DNA from: an uncultured Saprospirales bacterium
GTDB taxonomy: Bacteria > Bacteroidota > Bacteroidia > Chitinophagales > Saprospiraceae
Assembly (NCBI GenBank): GCA_937926355.1
Contig: CALAZP010000108.1
Span: 1-56,481 of the forward strand
Direction: 5' to 3'
Length of the DNA stretch: 56,481 nt
This document shows, in pieces, positions 1 to 8,584 of this stretch. Within the stretch, counting starts at the first letter, position 1. Each line of letters opens with the position of its first letter. The translations under genes were made by a program, and so were the position numbers. The notes beneath the pieces were generated by a model. That model saw only the letters and a program-made list of their open reading frames with translations, was not told where the DNA came from and ran no database searches.

Positions 1-1026
1 GCTATTTTTGTTCGGGCTTTGGAGGATGCCACCGTTCCTTTGTCTGAGGCCTGTTTCAACTGTTGTGATTATACCATTCATCAACAAATTATTCAGACCA
101 ACTCCAGTATTCCAGTAATGTTGGTGGATGAAACTGGCAGAATCGATACGGCGATTAATTTTGGATCCGATGATCGAAAAGATTGGGAAAAAGATCTGAA
201 AAAAATGCAAGAGGAGGGATTCGAACCTATTAGAGATTTTGCCAATGCCATCTATTTTAAGGAATCTAATATTCTTCGGCAAGTGCGCTATTTCCCTTTT
301 GTCCAACTGCTGTTTATCGGAGTATTGGTATTCTTTGGATTTTTAAGTGTTAATACCGCTCGACGAGCAGAGCAAAATCGAGTTTGGGTAGGAATGGCTA
401 AAGAAACTGCTCATCAATTAGGAACCCCCATTTCTGCCATCATTTCTTGGATTGATTATCTACACACCATTCGACCCGACGATAATGAAGTCAATAATGT
501 CACTAAGGAACTAAAAAAAGATGTCGATCGATTAGACTTAATTGCCGACAGATTTTCTAAAATTGGTGCAGATCCCATTTTAAAGGCGGAAAACATCTAT
601 GAAGTGCTTAACAGATGCTATCTGTATATGAAAGTAAGGGCACCAAGAGGGGTTACTTTTAGCTTTCCAAGCGCAGACCATTATAAACCTTTGGAGGTAT
701 CTATCAATACGCATCTATTCGAATGGGTGATCGAAAATTTACTTCGAAATGCACTCGATGCTATGGATGGAAAAGGTGAAATTCTAGCTGAAGTTTACGA
801 AGACCAAGATTACACCTATATAGATTTAACTGATACTGGCAAAGGAATCCCCACTTCCAAATTCAAAACAGTTTTTGAACCTGGTTTTACCACTAAAAAA
901 AGGGGATGGGGATTAGGCCTCTCACTAGCCAAGAGAATTGTAGAAAATTACCATTCTGGGAAGATTTTTGTAAAAAAATCCCAAGAGGGCGAAGGCACTA
1001 CTTTCACCATTCAACTTCCCAAATAA
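1..1026 (+). CDS. Sensor histidine kinase, 5' truncated by window edge
   Basis: The reading frame is open from base 1, so the true start lies outside the window. About 341 residues are visible. A single membrane segment (roughly residues 97-115 of the visible part) is followed directly by the dimerisation/H-box (KETAHQLGTP, phosphoacceptor His). The HATPase domain follows, with N box (ENLLRNALDAMDG), G1 (DTGKGIP), F box (FEPGFTTK) and G2 (GWGLGLS). The visible N-terminal part is presumably an extracytoplasmic sensor region. It autophosphorylates on His and passes phosphate to an unseen response regulator. The stop codon abuts the convergent permease gene. Kinase identity is clear; the signal sensed is unknown. 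Confidence 0.93.
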   Translation, partial: AIFVRALEDATVPLSEACFNCCDYTIHQQIIQTNSSIPVMLVDETGRIDTAINFGSDDRKDWEKDLKKMQEEGFEPIRDFANAIYFKESNILRQVRYFPFVQLLFIGVLVFFGFLSVNTARRAEQNRVWVGMAKETAHQLGTPISAIISWIDYLHTIRPDDNEVNNVTKELKKDVDRLDLIADRFSKIGADPILKAENIYEVLNRCYLYMKVRAPRGVTFSFPSADHYKPLEVSINTHLFEWVIENLLRNALDAMDGKGEILAEVYEDQDYTYIDLTDTGKGIPTSKFKTVFEPGFTTKKRGWGLGLSLAKRIVENYHSGKIFVKKSQEGEGTTFTIQLPK

Positions 1027-2346
1027 TTAATCTTTATAAAACAGCCATTGACCTAAAGTCTTAAAATTCACCTTTTTGCCATACATCAAAATACCTACTC
1101 TATAGATTCTGCCAGACAACCAAACAAAAAATACAGCTGTGCCTAATAAGAGGACCACGGATAAGGCTACCTCCCAAAATGGAGGACCAAAAGCGAGCCT
1201 AGCAGGCATGACAATAGGTGAAAATAAGGGAAATAAAGAGGAGCCCACGGCTAATGGAGAATCTGGAGATTCCAAAGCTGCCATCATAATATACAGGGCC
1301 AGAATAACTGGAATGGTAATAGGTAAGGTCAAAGATTGGCCTTCTCCCAAATCGTCCCCCATTGCAGAACCTACGGCTGCAAATAAAGAGGCATATAAAA
1401 AATACCCCCCTATAAAATACAACACAAAAAGGGGAAGGATAACCCACCAATTCATTCTCCCTATTTCCTGAATCGCCAATCCAACCATGGCCTCTGTATC
1501 CTCCATAGAAATTTCCGCATTTACCGAAGGTGCATTTCCAAAACCTGTCGAAGAATCGAAACCAAAAACAAGGTTGACCACAAACAACATGGATGGAATC
1601 AAAATGGCCCAAATAGCCACTTGAGTTAACCCAACTCCGCCTACTCCAATAATTTTACCCATCATTAACTGAAATGGTTTGACAGAAGATATCATCACTT
1701 CTACTATCCGAGTAGTTTTCTCCTCCATTACGCTCCTCATAACCATCATTCCATAAATAAAAACTGCCAAATACATTACAAAACCCATAATCCCCCCAAT
1801 AGCCGCACCGATTATATTGGCCACCTTACTTACATTCGCCCCTCCCTCTTTGATGGGTTCGGGGTCCAAACTAATTTTAGTTTCCAACGCATCCAAAGCA
1901 GTCCGTTCTATTGCTAGGGCTTCAATTTTGAAATCTCTAATTTTTCCCTCAACCCTTGATTTTAAAAGGGTTTCTATAGAAAGGCTAGGGGGGTTATTGG
2001 CGTAATAATAAATCGTAAAATTATTCAACTTGACATCGGCCAACTCGGGAATTAACAAAATGCCATCGTAGTTGGTCGTCTCAAAATTAGTTTTGAGTAC
2101 CTCAATATCTTCTGTCACTTTCGTGAAAAACAAATTGTCCTCATCCTTCAAAGGAGTTTTTAAAATTCCTCCTTTATCAATTACTGCAATTCTCTTTACT
2201 TCTTCACCTTGGTATTCAAATATAAAACCAACAACTACAAAAAATAGTACGAAAGCAAAAGGAGTAAGCAAAGTAGCTAGGATGAAGGATTTTTTCTTTA
2301 CCCTTGTCAGATATTCTCGAGAGATGATTAGCCTTAATTTATCCAT
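1027..2346 (-). CDS. ABC-2 type transporter permease (NatB-like)
   Basis: Membrane subunit of a two-gene ABC exporter. After a positively charged N-terminus (REYLTRVKKKSF) there is a first membrane helix, a long extracytoplasmic domain (about 150 residues), then a cluster of about five helices, the usual layout of Bacteroidota NatB-like permeases. I place the start at the ATG at 2346 (MDKLRLIISREY), giving 439 residues. An upstream in-frame ATG at 2379 would add 11 unconserved-looking residues inside the ATPase gene. The chosen start overlaps the ATPase stop by 8 bases, implying translational coupling. Substrate unknown; family members export Na+ or small hydrophobic compounds. Confidence 0.9.
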   Translation of the reverse strand: MDKLRLIISREYLTRVKKKSFILATLLTPFAFVLFFVVVGFIFEYQGEEVKRIAVIDKGGILKTPLKDEDNLFFTKVTEDIEVLKTNFETTNYDGILLIPELADVKLNNFTIYYYANNPPSLSIETLLKSRVEGKIRDFKIEALAIERTALDALETKISLDPEPIKEGGANVSKVANIIGAAIGGIMGFVMYLAVFIYGMMVMRSVMEEKTTRIVEVMISSVKPFQLMMGKIIGVGGVGLTQVAIWAILIPSMLFVVNLVFGFDSSTGFGNAPSVNAEISMEDTEAMVGLAIQEIGRMNWWVILPLFVLYFIGGYFLYASLFAAVGSAMGDDLGEGQSLTLPITIPVILALYIMMAALESPDSPLAVGSSLFPLFSPIVMPARLAFGPPFWEVALSVVLLLGTAVFFVWLSGRIYRVGILMYGKKVNFKTLGQWLFYKD

Positions 2347-3247
2347 AGTTGTTTTCGACTTGTCTGATAAAAATTTCATTTAAAGAGGGGAGCATTTCGT
2401 TCCAAGAGCGAATATCTAAACCGGTTTGAACTGCTTTTTTTAATAAGGCAGACGGTGACATTTCCTCTTGAAGCTTGACCACAACTTTGTTGTTTCTCTT
2501 TTCAATTATCTCTAACTGATTGCTCAACTCTTCAGGTAATTCCCCTTCATATCCAATCTCAAAATGATTCAGTTTAAATTGGTTTTTTACCTCCTTTACC
2601 GAACCCGTTAATATGACTTTTCCACGATTAATCAGTAGAATATTTTCGCATATTTCTTCCACTTGTTCCATCCTGTGGGTAGAGAAAATGATACTTGTCC
2701 CTTTTTGATGGAGGGTGCGAATTTCCTCTTTAATCAAGTTGGTATTGATAGGATCTAATCCTGAGAAAGGTTCGTCCAAAATCAATAATTTGGGCTCGTG
2801 CACTACTGTGGCGATAAACTGCACCTTTTGTTGCATGCCCTTGGATAATTCTTCTACTTTTTTATTCCACCAATCGGTTATCTCGAATTTCTCCATCCAA
2901 TTTCCAATAGCTTCTTTAGCTTGTTGTTTGGATAGCCCTTTTAACCTCGCTAAGTAAATTAAATGCGCTCCAACTTTCATTTTTTTGTAGAGGCCCCGCT
3001 CCTCGGGCATATATCCTATCTGTTCTGGGTGAGAGCTATTCAGGACTTGACCTTCTAATTCAATGACTCCGCTGTCGGCCCTGGTAATCGTAGTGATGAT
3101 CCTGATTAGTGAGGTTTTGCCGGCACCATTTGGCCCTAATAATCCGAAAATACTACCTTTTGGTACTTCAAAAGAAACCCCATCTACTGCAGTGTGATTC
3201 CCGTATTGCTTGACGACCTGGTTCATTTTCAATATCGGGTATTCCAT
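2339..3247 (-). CDS. ABC transporter ATP-binding protein
   Basis: A 302-residue cytoplasmic ATPase that energises the adjacent permease. Walker A is GPNGAGKTS (residues 38-46), the signature is LSKGMQQ (about 144), Walker B is LLILDEP and the H-loop is STHRM. The C-terminal 80 residues form the DUF4162-like tail common in NatA/drug exporter ATPases. The start could be Met1 (3247) or Met8 (3226). It is first of the two-gene operon and diverges from dnaB. The pairing and motifs make the role secure; the substrate is not readable. Confidence 0.95.
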   Translation of the reverse strand: MEYPILKMNQVVKQYGNHTAVDGVSFEVPKGSIFGLLGPNGAGKTSLIRIITTITRADSGVIELEGQVLNSSHPEQIGYMPEERGLYKKMKVGAHLIYLARLKGLSKQQAKEAIGNWMEKFEITDWWNKKVEELSKGMQQKVQFIATVVHEPKLLILDEPFSGLDPINTNLIKEEIRTLHQKGTSIIFSTHRMEQVEEICENILLINRGKVILTGSVKEVKNQFKLNHFEIGYEGELPEELSNQLEIIEKRNNKVVVKLQEEMSPSALLKKAVQTGLDIRSWNEMLPSLNEIFIRQVENNYG

Positions 3248-3326
3248 AAGCTTTTCGTTATTTCTGTAAAGGTCTCAAAAATAATGAAGTCTCAATAGGT
3301 TTTTCGACTAAGGCGGGAACTTTTCC

Positions 3327-3334
3327 TATATTTG
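3327..3334 (+). promoter_or_regulatory. Putative -7 element (TATATTTG) of dnaB promoter
   Basis: TATATTTG matches the Bacteroidota -7 consensus TAnnTTTG exactly and lies 35 bases before the dnaB start. A T-rich TTTTCG lies at 3301-3306, near the expected -33 position. Predicted from pattern only. Confidence 0.55.
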
Positions 3335-3368
3335 TTTACTGACAACTATGAAACTTTAAAAACAGCGT

Positions 3369-4895
3369 ATGGATTCAACCAGTTCATCGCTCAAGTCCTC
3401 TAATAGGGGTACTAGAAGGCGTGATAACAACCAAGATTTGAATTATGGAAAGGTGCAACCGCAAGCCGTTCCGCTCGAAGAGGCAGTCTTGGGAGCCCTC
3501 ATGTTAGATAAAAACGCACTTCCCATCGTCTTGGACATTTTAAGCGAAGAAAGCTTTTACCTAGATGCTCACAAAAGCATTTACAAGGTCATGCGGCAAT
3601 TGTTTGACAAATCTCAACCTATTGACTTATTAACGGTAACGGAAGCCTTGAAGAAAGCAGGGGAATTGGAATTAGTAGGGGGGCCTTATTATTTGGTTGA
3701 ATTGAGTAACAAAGTAGCCTCTGCTGCCAATATTGAATTTCACGCCAGAATCATCGCCCAAAAATTTATACAAAGAGAACTCATTCGAGTTTCCACGGAC
3801 ACAATCAGGGATTCCTACGAAGACACTAAGGATGTTTTTGAATTGCTGGACGAAGCAGAGCAAGGGTTATTTGACATCGCTCAACAAAATATGAGTCGAA
3901 GTTATGAGAGCATGAATAGTTTGGCAAACAGGGCTATGCAGTTGCTGGAAGACTTGAAAAATAGAGAGGATGGTTTGACAGGTATTCCCTCTGGATTTAC
4001 TGCACTCGATCGATTGACATCGGGATGGCAACCTTCAGATCTAATTATTCTAGCCGCCAGACCCGGTATGGGTAAAACTTCTTTTGTGCTTTCTTTGGCT
4101 AAAAATGCAGCATTAGATTTCGACAAACCAGTAGCGATTTTTTCCCTAGAAATGGCCAGCATTCAATTGGCCCAAAGGATGATTTCTATGGAAGCTGAGT
4201 TATCGGGTTCAAAATTGAGAAATGGACAACTAGAAGATTATGAATGGCAACAAATTCACTCAGCTATTGAAAAGATCAGTGAAATGCCTATCTATATTGA
4301 TGACACTCCTGGAATTAATGTTTTTGAACTTCGGGCTAAGTGTCGAAGGCTTAAAATGAAACACGATATTCAGTTAATTGTCATTGATTACCTTCAATTG
4401 ATGACCAGCGGGCCAGAAAATAGCAAAAATGGAAACCGAGAACAAGAAATTAGTTCTATCTCAAGGGCGCTTAAAGGATTGGCCAAAGAATTAAATATTC
4501 CAGTCATTGCACTATCACAGCTCAGTAGAGCGGTGGAAGTAAGAGGAGGATCCAAACGACCCCAATTGTCAGACCTCAGGGAATCGGGAGCTATCGAGCA
4601 AGATGCAGATATTGTGTCATTTATATACCGCCCAGAATACTACCAAATATTAGAAGACGAAGAAGGACAATCGCTCGCAGGGGTGGCTGAAATTATTATC
4701 GCCAAACATAGAAATGGTGCATTGGATACCGTCAAACTTAAGTTTGTCGACAAATACGCCAAATTTGATAATCTGGAAGAAAATTATTTTGATTTTCCCA
4801 CATTTGGCGGATCATCGGGCGTTGATTCTTCGGATAGCGATAAAATTATCATACGAGGCTCTAAAATAAATGGGGATGAAGACATTCCATTTTAA
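3369..4895 (+). CDS. dnaB: Replicative DNA helicase DnaB
   Basis: 508-residue hexameric replication-fork helicase. The N-terminal DnaB domain (about 30-135) contains the family-typical stretch starting PQAVPLEEAVLGALM. The RecA-like ATPase domain follows with Walker A RPGMGKTS (231-238), Walker B region LIVIDYLQLM (about 340) and SQLSRAVEVR. The DLRESGAIEQDAD stretch is diagnostic of DnaB. No intein or insertion is present. A TAnnTTTG promoter precedes it and a pseudouridine synthase gene follows after 5 bases, so the two are probably cotranscribed. Confidence 0.97.
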   Translation: MDSTSSSLKSSNRGTRRRDNNQDLNYGKVQPQAVPLEEAVLGALMLDKNALPIVLDILSEESFYLDAHKSIYKVMRQLFDKSQPIDLLTVTEALKKAGELELVGGPYYLVELSNKVASAANIEFHARIIAQKFIQRELIRVSTDTIRDSYEDTKDVFELLDEAEQGLFDIAQQNMSRSYESMNSLANRAMQLLEDLKNREDGLTGIPSGFTALDRLTSGWQPSDLIILAARPGMGKTSFVLSLAKNAALDFDKPVAIFSLEMASIQLAQRMISMEAELSGSKLRNGQLEDYEWQQIHSAIEKISEMPIYIDDTPGINVFELRAKCRRLKMKHDIQLIVIDYLQLMTSGPENSKNGNREQEISSISRALKGLAKELNIPVIALSQLSRAVEVRGGSKRPQLSDLRESGAIEQDADIVSFIYRPEYYQILEDEEGQSLAGVAEIIIAKHRNGALDTVKLKFVDKYAKFDNLEENYFDFPTFGGSSGVDSSDSDKIIIRGSKINGDEDIPF

Positions 4896-4900
4896 GTAAT

Positions 4901-5611
4901 ATGCGGCTAAATAAATACATCGCACATGCTGGAGTTTGTTCCCGCAGAGAAGCTGCACAATTGGTCAAAGATGGGCATATTCAGGTGAATGGAACTGTAA
5001 TTATTGAACCCGGAGTAGTGGTAGAGGAAGGAGATGAAGTCACTTACAAAGGTCGAGTCTTAAAGCCCAGGGTAAATATGGTTTACTTCCTTATGAATAA
5101 ACCCAAAGGAGTCATCACGACGGTAAAAGATGAAAAGGGTAGAAAGACCGTAATGGATTTAATGGTTAACAAAACTAAAGAAAGGATTTTTCCCGTAGGG
5201 AGATTAGATCGCGCAACCACTGGTCTTTTGCTGCTAACTAACGATGGGGATTTAGCTAAAAAACTGACCCACCCCAGTCATAAGGTCAAAAAAATATACC
5301 ATGCAGTGCTCGACAAATCAATTAGTGAAGCCGATTTAGATAAAATTGCTGCCGGTTTGGTTTTAGAAGATGGGTTAGCCGAGGTAGATAAAGTGGGTTA
5401 TGTCCAAGGCGCTGCCTCTAAAAAAGAAATAGGGCTGGAAATTCACATCGGTAAAAACAGAATTGTAAGGCGCATTTTTGAACACTTAGGATATACGGTG
5501 GTCAAACTAGACCGGGTCTATTTTGGGGGATTAACTAAAAAAGACTTGCCTAGAGGATTTTCTAGACCGCTTACCGACAAAGAAGTGATTATGCTAAAGC
5601 ATTTTACCTAG
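4901..5611 (+). CDS. rluB: RluB/RsuA-family rRNA pseudouridine synthase
   Basis: 236 residues. An N-terminal S4 RNA-binding domain (MRLNKYIAHAGVCSRREA, residues 1-60) is followed by the RsuA/RluB/E/F catalytic domain. The catalytic Asp is D103 in GRLDRATTGLLLLTNDG. It isomerises a specific uridine in ribosomal RNA, by analogy 23S U2605. The length fits RluB; RluB versus RsuA/RluE specificity cannot be proved by eye. It follows dnaB after 5 bases and its last 4 bases overlap the convergent DUF2490-like gene. Confidence 0.88.
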   Translation: MRLNKYIAHAGVCSRREAAQLVKDGHIQVNGTVIIEPGVVVEEGDEVTYKGRVLKPRVNMVYFLMNKPKGVITTVKDEKGRKTVMDLMVNKTKERIFPVGRLDRATTGLLLLTNDGDLAKKLTHPSHKVKKIYHAVLDKSISEADLDKIAAGLVLEDGLAEVDKVGYVQGAASKKEIGLEIHIGKNRIVRRIFEHLGYTVVKLDRVYFGGLTKKDLPRGFSRPLTDKEVIMLKHFT

Positions 5612-6279
5612 AAAGTACGATACCAAGTAAGACTGCTTCTTAAAAGTTGTTTGGCTTGAAATCCATTAACCCATGAGTTAATTCTATAGTCTAACCCTCC
5701 CTCTATTTTATTATTCCTAGCCCATTGGTACCCTAATAGCGGAACCCAACGAAACTCCAAATCGTAAGATGCCTCTTTAAAATCGTGGATCATTTCATGG
5801 TTGACTTTCAAATAAAACTCACGATCATTGATCTTCGTCCCCGTCAGCGGTCGAACGATTGTCCATCTATAGCGTGCCCTAAACCTCGGCATGGTGTTTG
5901 GTCCAAAAGTTCCATCCATCATAAAACGATGAGCGGCAATATAGGAAGCCCTAATTTGATTAAAGCTGATTTGTTGAAACGTCCGATGCAATTGGATATT
6001 ATCGCCAAAAATCCATAAATATCCCAAACTATATTGATGGCCATTTGCTAATCGGTGACTGGATGCCAAACTTAATTCGGAGCGGATGTATTGAATCTGT
6101 TCGTTAAAATGAGCTCTGCTTTCCCAACCAGCAACCAATACGTCCTTATCATTCCATTTCCAACCCAATCGCACTCCGTTTAATGCCCCTTTGGTTCGGT
6201 TACTCTGGGCTGAAACGAGCGGTGCCCATCCCAGCAGGCAACCAAATAACAAGAGATATGGTAAATATCTAGAAATCAA
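5608..6279 (-). CDS. DUF2490-like secreted/outer-membrane beta-barrel protein
   Basis: 223 residues with a clear signal peptide (hydrophobic LPYLLLFGCLLG, cleavage near VSAQS). The rest is alternating aromatic/charged strands (for example QYSLGYLWIF, RFRARYRWTIV) typical of a small outer-membrane barrel. The pattern resembles DUF2490, which has no known function. The only start giving the signal peptide is TTG at 6279. It overlaps the upstream PepSY-like gene by 11 bases (TTGATTTCTAG), so translation is likely coupled. It is the last gene of the RND/TolC run. Confidence 0.7.
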   Translation of the reverse strand: MISRYLPYLLLFGCLLGWAPLVSAQSNRTKGALNGVRLGWKWNDKDVLVAGWESRAHFNEQIQYIRSELSLASSHRLANGHQYSLGYLWIFGDNIQLHRTFQQISFNQIRASYIAAHRFMMDGTFGPNTMPRFRARYRWTIVRPLTGTKINDREFYLKVNHEMIHDFKEASYDLEFRWVPLLGYQWARNNKIEGGLDYRINSWVNGFQAKQLLRSSLTWYRTF

Positions 6280-6829
6280 GGTATATGCCGGTAGGTGATA
6301 AAATAGGGCGTTTTAATAAAATATTTCCCGAAGAATCCATTAATAATTCATAAAATTCACCATCTAAAATCACTTCTAATTCATATAAATAAGCAGTTTT
6401 CGATTTGGAAATTTTATTTAAAAAACCTGGTTGAAATAATTCTTTTTTAATTGCTTTAAATTGAATTTGCGTTCTTTTGATCCTGTATTTTTTGGCAATA
6501 TCTTGCAGGGAATTATAAATTTCATCTGGTAGCTGACGCCGTGAGTATGAAATTTCCAAATCCTCAAAATGCCCTAGTTGGTCGAATTCGACGCTAAACC
6601 GATGCCTATGAAGTTTGAACTTACATTCATAGGAGTAATGATCCCCATCCTTTTCGAAATACCATTTTAATTTGGAAGACTTGGTGGACAAATAGTAATG
6701 ATCAAGCCATTGGGTTGCTAATTGAGGGACCTCTTCTAATGATATCCGTTTTTCCAGCTCCATTTTAGTTTGAGCTTGAGCGGATAAAAAGGTGAACGCT
6801 AGTAATAAACCAATAGCACCTGGTTTCAT
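6269..6829 (-). CDS. Secreted PepSY-like hypothetical protein
   Basis: 186 residues; signal peptide with cleavage near AQAQT. The body resembles the Bacteroidota PepSY-like fold: a helix, then the KLKWYFEKDGDHYSYECKF strand pair, a FSVEFDQLGHFEDLEISY strand pair, and a second half repeating the pattern (TAYLYELEVILDGEFYELLMDSSGNILLK). Such proteins are periplasmic and of unknown role. The start is 5 bases after the TolC stop and the end overlaps the DUF2490-like gene, placing both in the efflux operon. Family assignment is moderate. Confidence 0.65.
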   Translation of the reverse strand: MKPGAIGLLLAFTFLSAQAQTKMELEKRISLEEVPQLATQWLDHYYLSTKSSKLKWYFEKDGDHYSYECKFKLHRHRFSVEFDQLGHFEDLEISYSRRQLPDEIYNSLQDIAKKYRIKRTQIQFKAIKKELFQPGFLNKISKSKTAYLYELEVILDGEFYELLMDSSGNILLKRPILSPTGIYLDF

Positions 6830-6834
6830 AAACT

Positions 6835-8190
6835 TTAATTGATGAGTCCGCCCGTCAATTTCAATATTTCAGTTTCTATATTCTTTATGTTAAGACTGGT
6901 AGCCAATTGCTGTTGATTAGCAGCCAAGTAAGCCAATTGCACCGCTCTATAATCAAAAGAATTGATGAGTCCCCCTTCTAATCGCTCTTGGGCTATATTC
7001 AAGTTTTCCATGGCATTAATTAACAATTCCTTACTGATCTTATATAATTGGAGCTGATGATTATAATTATTAATTAAGTTAGATAACTGTAATTTCAAAT
7101 TTCTACTGGCATCGGCCAAATTAAAGTCTGCAATAGATTCTTGGATAACTGCCGCGTCAATATTTCTTCTTCTAAGCCCCCCATCAAATAGAGTAAAAGA
7201 GGCAGCCAAGTTGATAAATCCATTGGTTGTTTGTCCCGTAACGGCGTCCAGTGAAAGGGTTTCTCCTGATTGCAAGGTTCCAGTACCCGATGATAAATTA
7301 AAATTATAATTAAGACCACTTCTTAGGCTCAATGTAGGTTTAAGGCTGGTCTTTTGAATCTGTGTATTGATAAGGGCAAGAGATTTATTGGCCTGCAATA
7401 ATTGGAAAGATGAATTTCTTGCCAATAATAGTTGATGCAGGGCCTCTTCATTTAGCGGTAGAGCTTCCTCACTTAATTGGTCGGTCAATAGATATTCCTT
7501 TTTGAGATCCTCTTCTCCCAACAAGGAATTGAGGGTTCTTAGTGCCGTAGAATAATTATTTTGCTGAACGAGAAATGCAGTGGAGTCGACAAACCAAGCA
7601 TCTTTGGTTTGCAATTCCTCGAATGTTCCACTTTGCCCAAAACTCCTTTGAAGCTGCTGAAATGATTGGCGGTCGCCCGATAATGCGAGTACTTCTCTGT
7701 TAACCTCTAGTTGAGTTTGTTGAACAACTACGTTAAAATAGGCATTGATAATGCTTTGCACCGCATTTTCAATTGCTGTTTGGGTATTGATTTTACTTTG
7801 GTCTTCTAAAGATTCCAATTGCGACTTGACTACCTCTATTCTTTTTCCATTATATAACACCCAGCTCAATTCAACCCCAGGTGTAATTCCCGTGGATACA
7901 GAAGACAATTCCCGCAAAAAAGAGGCTGGATTATTAATATTATTGTAACCATTTGAATTTTGTAGCGTAGCATTTATGGTTGGATATTTGCCCGCTACTA
8001 CCCAACTATTGTTTTGTGCTGATATCTTTTGATTGGCCTCTGCGATTTTCACTTGAAAATTGGCACTTAATCCTCTTTCTATAGCATTTTCTAAAGAAAG
8101 GGGCTCTTGGGCAAATGTTCTATTAAAGCCTCCAAAGGCAAGAAACAATATAATTAGGTAAGCGAAGTTACCTTTTACCGATAGGTTCAT
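6835..8190 (-). CDS. TolC-family outer-membrane channel
   Basis: About 451 residues from the ATG at 8190 (MNLSVKG, then a signal peptide ending near TFAQE). The body is the two-fold repeated helical OEP architecture: LSLENAIERGLSANFQVKIAEANQ at the N-terminus and LNIAQERLEGGLINSFDYRAVQLA in the second repeat. It forms the outer-membrane exit duct for the adjacent RND pump. The longer frame to 8250 would add 20 residues inside gtrA and spoil the signal peptide. Even the chosen start overlaps the gtrA end by 23 bases. Confidence 0.9.
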   Translation of the reverse strand: MNLSVKGNFAYLIILFLAFGGFNRTFAQEPLSLENAIERGLSANFQVKIAEANQKISAQNNSWVVAGKYPTINATLQNSNGYNNINNPASFLRELSSVSTGITPGVELSWVLYNGKRIEVVKSQLESLEDQSKINTQTAIENAVQSIINAYFNVVVQQTQLEVNREVLALSGDRQSFQQLQRSFGQSGTFEELQTKDAWFVDSTAFLVQQNNYSTALRTLNSLLGEEDLKKEYLLTDQLSEEALPLNEEALHQLLLARNSSFQLLQANKSLALINTQIQKTSLKPTLSLRSGLNYNFNLSSGTGTLQSGETLSLDAVTGQTTNGFINLAASFTLFDGGLRRRNIDAAVIQESIADFNLADASRNLKLQLSNLINNYNHQLQLYKISKELLINAMENLNIAQERLEGGLINSFDYRAVQLAYLAANQQQLATSLNIKNIETEILKLTGGLIN

Positions 8191-8584
8191 ATAAAGAAAA
8201 TTTTTTCTCAAAAACATAGCGCTTGAAATAAAAATTATAAATAAAAACAATACCTGTCGCTATTAATTTGATGAGGTATTGACGATCGTTAAAAACGGTC
8301 CAGGTCGACAAGGTAACTACGATAAAAGTAGATATACCCATACCAATCAAGGAGACCAACATAGCCAAGGCAAAAGCTTTGGAAACACTTCTTTGCAGAT
8401 CAAAAACAAATTTCTTTTGCATGGCAAAATTGACCACGACTGAAGCGGTGTATGAGGTGATATTGGCATATAATGGACTCCAATAAAAATGAACCAACAA
8501 CAGGTATAAAAAGTAATCTATAGCTGTAGCCAAGGCTCCAGAGAGCGCAAATTTGAAGACTTTAACTATAAAATTATCTTTCAT
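8168..8584 (-). CDS. GtrA-family membrane protein
   Basis: 138 residues with four predicted membrane helices. It matches GtrA/DPMS1-like small membrane proteins (FALSGALATAIDYFLYLLLV, then NFAMQKKFVF and NFYFKRYVF near the end). Relatives are thought to help translocate polyprenyl-linked sugars. It starts directly after the RND pump stop and overlaps the TolC gene, so it is embedded in the efflux operon, which is unusual for this family. A direct role in efflux is not implied by family knowledge. Confidence 0.88.
   Translation of the reverse strand: MKDNFIVKVFKFALSGALATAIDYFLYLLLVHFYWSPLYANITSYTASVVVNFAMQKKFVFDLQRSVSKAFALAMLVSLIGMGISTFIVVTLSTWTVFNDRQYLIKLIATGIVFIYNFYFKRYVFEKKFSLYEPIGKR

Noticed and set aside
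1139..2383. Several open frames antisense to the ABC-2 permease (1139-1471, 1817-2005, 2072-2383, and 1199-1612 on the minus strand)
   Set aside because: They lie inside a well-supported gene, have no domain or signal, and show the odd composition of out-of-frame translation.
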